Assembly: GCA_032173965.1 (NCBI GenBank)
Contig: CM063312.1
Span: 566,555-630,554, forward strand
Origin: Sitta carolinensis
Lineage: Eukaryota > Chordata > Aves > Passeriformes > Sittidae
Direction of reading: 5' to 3'
Length of the DNA stretch: 64,000 nucleotides
Below are positions 61,323 through 64,000 of this stretch, in pieces (within the stretch, counting starts at the first letter, position 1; every line of letters begins with the position of its first letter). The position numbers and the translations under genes are program-made. Under the pieces are notes generated by a model. The model was given only the letters and a program-made list of their open reading frames with translations, was not told where the DNA came from and made no database searches.

Positions 61323-64000
61323 GTGGGAACTGGGATGGACTGGGGGGGACTGGGATAAACTGGGATGGACTGGGATAGACTGGGATAAACCGGGAGAGGG
61401 GGAGAAGTGTGGGAATGGGAGAACTGGGGGAACTGGGAGCAACTGGGGGGACTGGGAGAGACTGGGAATGAACTGGGAGTTACTGGGAGTTACTGGGAGT
61501 TACTAGGAGTTACTGGGAGCACTGGGAGTTACTGGGAGTTACTGGGAGTTACTGGGAGTTACTGGGAGCACTGGGAGTTACTGGGAGTTACTGGGAGTTA
61601 CTGGGAGCACTGGGATTACTGGGAGTTACTGGGAGTTACTGGGAGCTACTGGGAGTTACTGGGAGTTACTGGGAGTACTGGGAGTACTGGAGTTACTGGG
61701 AGCACTGGGAGTTACTGGGAGTACTGGGAGTTACTGGGAGTACTGGGAGTACGGGACATGGGAGTTTACTGGGAGCACTGGGAGTTACTGGGAGTTACTG
61801 GGAGTTACTGGGAGCACTATGGGAGTTACTGGGAGTTAGGGAGTTACTGGGGACGGATTACTGGGAGTTACTGGGAGTTTAGCTGGGAGTTACTGGAGTA
61901 CTGGGAGTTACTGGGAGTTTACTGGGAGCACTGGGAGTACTGGGAGTTACTGGGAGTACTGGGAGTTACTGGGAGTTACACTGGGGAGTTACTGGGAGTT
62001 ACTGGAGACTGGTTACTGGGAGTTACTGGGAGCACTGGGAGTTACTGGGAGTACTGGGAGTTACTGGGAGTTACTGGGAGTTACTGGGAGTTCTGGGAGT
62101 TCACTGGGAGTTATGGAGACTGGGGTTACTGGGAGTTACTGTCGGGAGCACTGGGAGTTACTGGGAGTTACTGGGAGTACTGGGAGTATACTGGGAGCAC
62201 TGGGAGTTACTGGGAGTCTACTGGGAGTTACTGGGAGTACTGGGAGTTACTGGGAGTTACTGGGAGTTACTGGGAGTTCCTGGGAGTTACTGGGAGTTAC
62301 TGGGAGCACTGGGTTAGGAGTACTGGGAGTTACTGGGAGCACTGGGAGTTACTGGGAGTTACTGGAGCACTGGAGTTACTGGGGATGTTACTGGGAGCAC
62401 TGGGAGTTACTGGGAGCTGGTTACTGGGAGTTACGAGGAGCACTGGGAGTTACTGGGAGTTACTGGGAGTTACTGGGACACTGAGTTACTGGGAGTTACT
62501 GGGAGCACTGGGAGTTACTGGGAGTTATGGAGACTGGGTGACTGGGAGTTACTGGAGACTGGGAGTTATGGGAGCACTGGGAGTTACTGGGAGTTACTGG
62601 GATTACTGGGAGTTACTGGGAGCACTGGGAGTTACTGGGAGTTACTGGGAGTTACTGGGAGCACTGGGAGTTACTGACTGGGAGTTACTGGGAGCACTGG
62701 AGTTACTGGAGTTACTGGGAGCACTGGGAGTTACTGGGAGTTACTGGGAGTTACTGGAGCACTGGGAGTTACTGGGAGTTACTGGAGATACTGGGAGTTG
62801 GAGCTGGAGTTACTGGGAGCACTGGGAGTTACTGGGAGTTACTGGGAGTTACTGGGAGTTACTGGAGCACTGGGAGCACTGGGAGTTACTGGGAGTTACT
62901 GGGAGCACTGGGAGTTACTGGAGTACTGGGAGTACTGGGAGTTACTGGAGTACTGGGAGTTACTGGGAGCACTGGAGTTACTGGAGTTACTGGGAGTTCT
63001 GGGAGTTACTGGGAGTTACTGGGAGCACTGGGAGTTACTGGGAGTTACTGGGAGCACTGGAGTTACTGGGAGTTACTGGAGCACTGGATTCTGGGAGCAC
63101 TGGAGTTACTGGGAGTTACTGGGAGTTACTGGGAGCATGGGAGTTACTGGGAGTTACTGGGAGTTACTGGGAGCACTGGGAGTTACTGGGAGCACTGGGA
63201 GTTACTGGAGAGATACTGGGAGTTACTGGGAGTTACTGGGAGACTGGGACTAGTTACTGGGAGTTCCTGGGAGTTACTGGAGTATGGAGCACTGGAGTTA
63301 CTGGGAGCACTGGGAGTTACTGGGAGTTACTGGACGGCAGGGTTACTGGGAGTTACTGGAGCACTGGGAGTTACTGGGAGTTACTGGGAGTTACTGGGAG
63401 TTACTGGAGTTACTGGGCACTGGAGTTACTGGGAGCACTGGATTACTGGGATACTGGAGTTACTGGAGCACTGGGAGTTACTGGGAGTTACTGGGAGTTA
63501 CTGGGGAGCACTGGGAGTTACTGGGAGTTACTGGGAGTTACTGGGAGCACTGGGAGTTACTGGGAGTTACTGGGAGCACTGGGAGTTACTGGAGTTACTG
63601 GAGACTGGGAGTTACTGGGAGCACTGGGAGTTCTGGGAGTTACTGGGAGTTACTGGAGCACTGGGAGTTACTGGGAGTTACTGGAGTTACTGGAAGGGTT
63701 ACTGGGAGTTACTGGGACATGGATTTACTGGAGTTACTGGGAGCATGGATTACTGGGAGGTTACTGGAGTTACTGGGAGTTACTGGGAGCATGGAGTTAC
63801 TGGAGCACTGGGAGTTACTGGGAGTTACTGGGAGCACTGGAGTTACTGGGAGTTACTGGAGTTACTGGAGCACTGGGAGTTACTGGAGTACTGGCACTGG
63901 GAGTACTGGGTACTGGGAGTTCCTGGGAGTTACTGGGAGTTACTGGAGTTACTGGAGCACTGGGAGTTACTGGGAGTTACTGGGAGCACTGGGAGTTATG
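61323..64000 (+). repeat. 10-bp minisatellite (GGGAGTTACT / GGGAGCACT)
   Basis: Begins with ACTGGGATGGACTGGGATAA (inverse of the upstream array), then becomes more than 200 units of ACTGGGAGTT with ACTGGGAGCA variants to the end of the window. Frequent one-base gaps (ACTGGAGTT) suggest noisy sequence or real decay. No exon is seen. Confidence 0.93.

Overview
The window looks like a GC-rich avian microchromosome, most likely from a songbird, carrying the extended MHC class II gene block. The gene content supports this: the 3' end of KIFC1, then DAXX, ZBTB22 and RXRB, all on the + strand. A signal-peptide exon of a further gene lies near the right end. KIFC1, DAXX, ZBTB22 and RXRB are also extended-MHC genes in mammals. 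The species assignment is inferred from gene content and repeat style, not from a diagnostic marker.

Layout: 1-3364 holds the last two KIFC1 coding exons. 3421-4400 is a CpG-rich promoter with YY1-like and CCAAT motifs. 4414-19678 is DAXX, with both SUMO-interacting motifs visible at its ends. 19790-19970 is a second CpG promoter and 5' noncoding exon. 24247-28911 holds ZBTB22 coding segments (BTB domain, acidic linker, three zinc fingers), with a probable poly(A) signal near 33414. 33430-35700 is an array of GC/KLF-type boxes followed by a fivefold tandem promoter module. 35773-54595 is RXRB, with a possible poly(A) signal at 56665. 59131-59220 is a short unidentified coding-like island. 60990-61322 is a promoter plus the signal-peptide exon of a secretory or membrane gene; tapasin or an MHC chain is possible. 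The rest, well over 80 percent of the window, is tandem minisatellite DNA in introns and spacers.

The strongest pattern is that many of these arrays are anchored on splice sites. The repeat unit contains the edge of an exon plus its 5' or 3' splice site, so decoy donors or acceptors occur in series: about 16 and about 40 donor copies after two DAXX exons, and seven acceptor copies before one RXRB ligand-domain exon. Smaller sets occur at other exons, and a promoter module is multiplied in the same way. Two further oddities are that the RXRB DNA-binding-domain exons are absent from the place where they belong, which is filled by an inverted G-rich/C-rich array, and that single-base phase conflicts recur in otherwise conserved exons. 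The latter suggest residual assembly indels.

Functionally, KIFC1 is a spindle motor, DAXX an H3.3 chaperone and SUMO-dependent corepressor, ZBTB22 a BTB zinc-finger factor and RXRB the common heterodimer partner of nuclear receptors. They are linked by old synteny rather than by a shared pathway.
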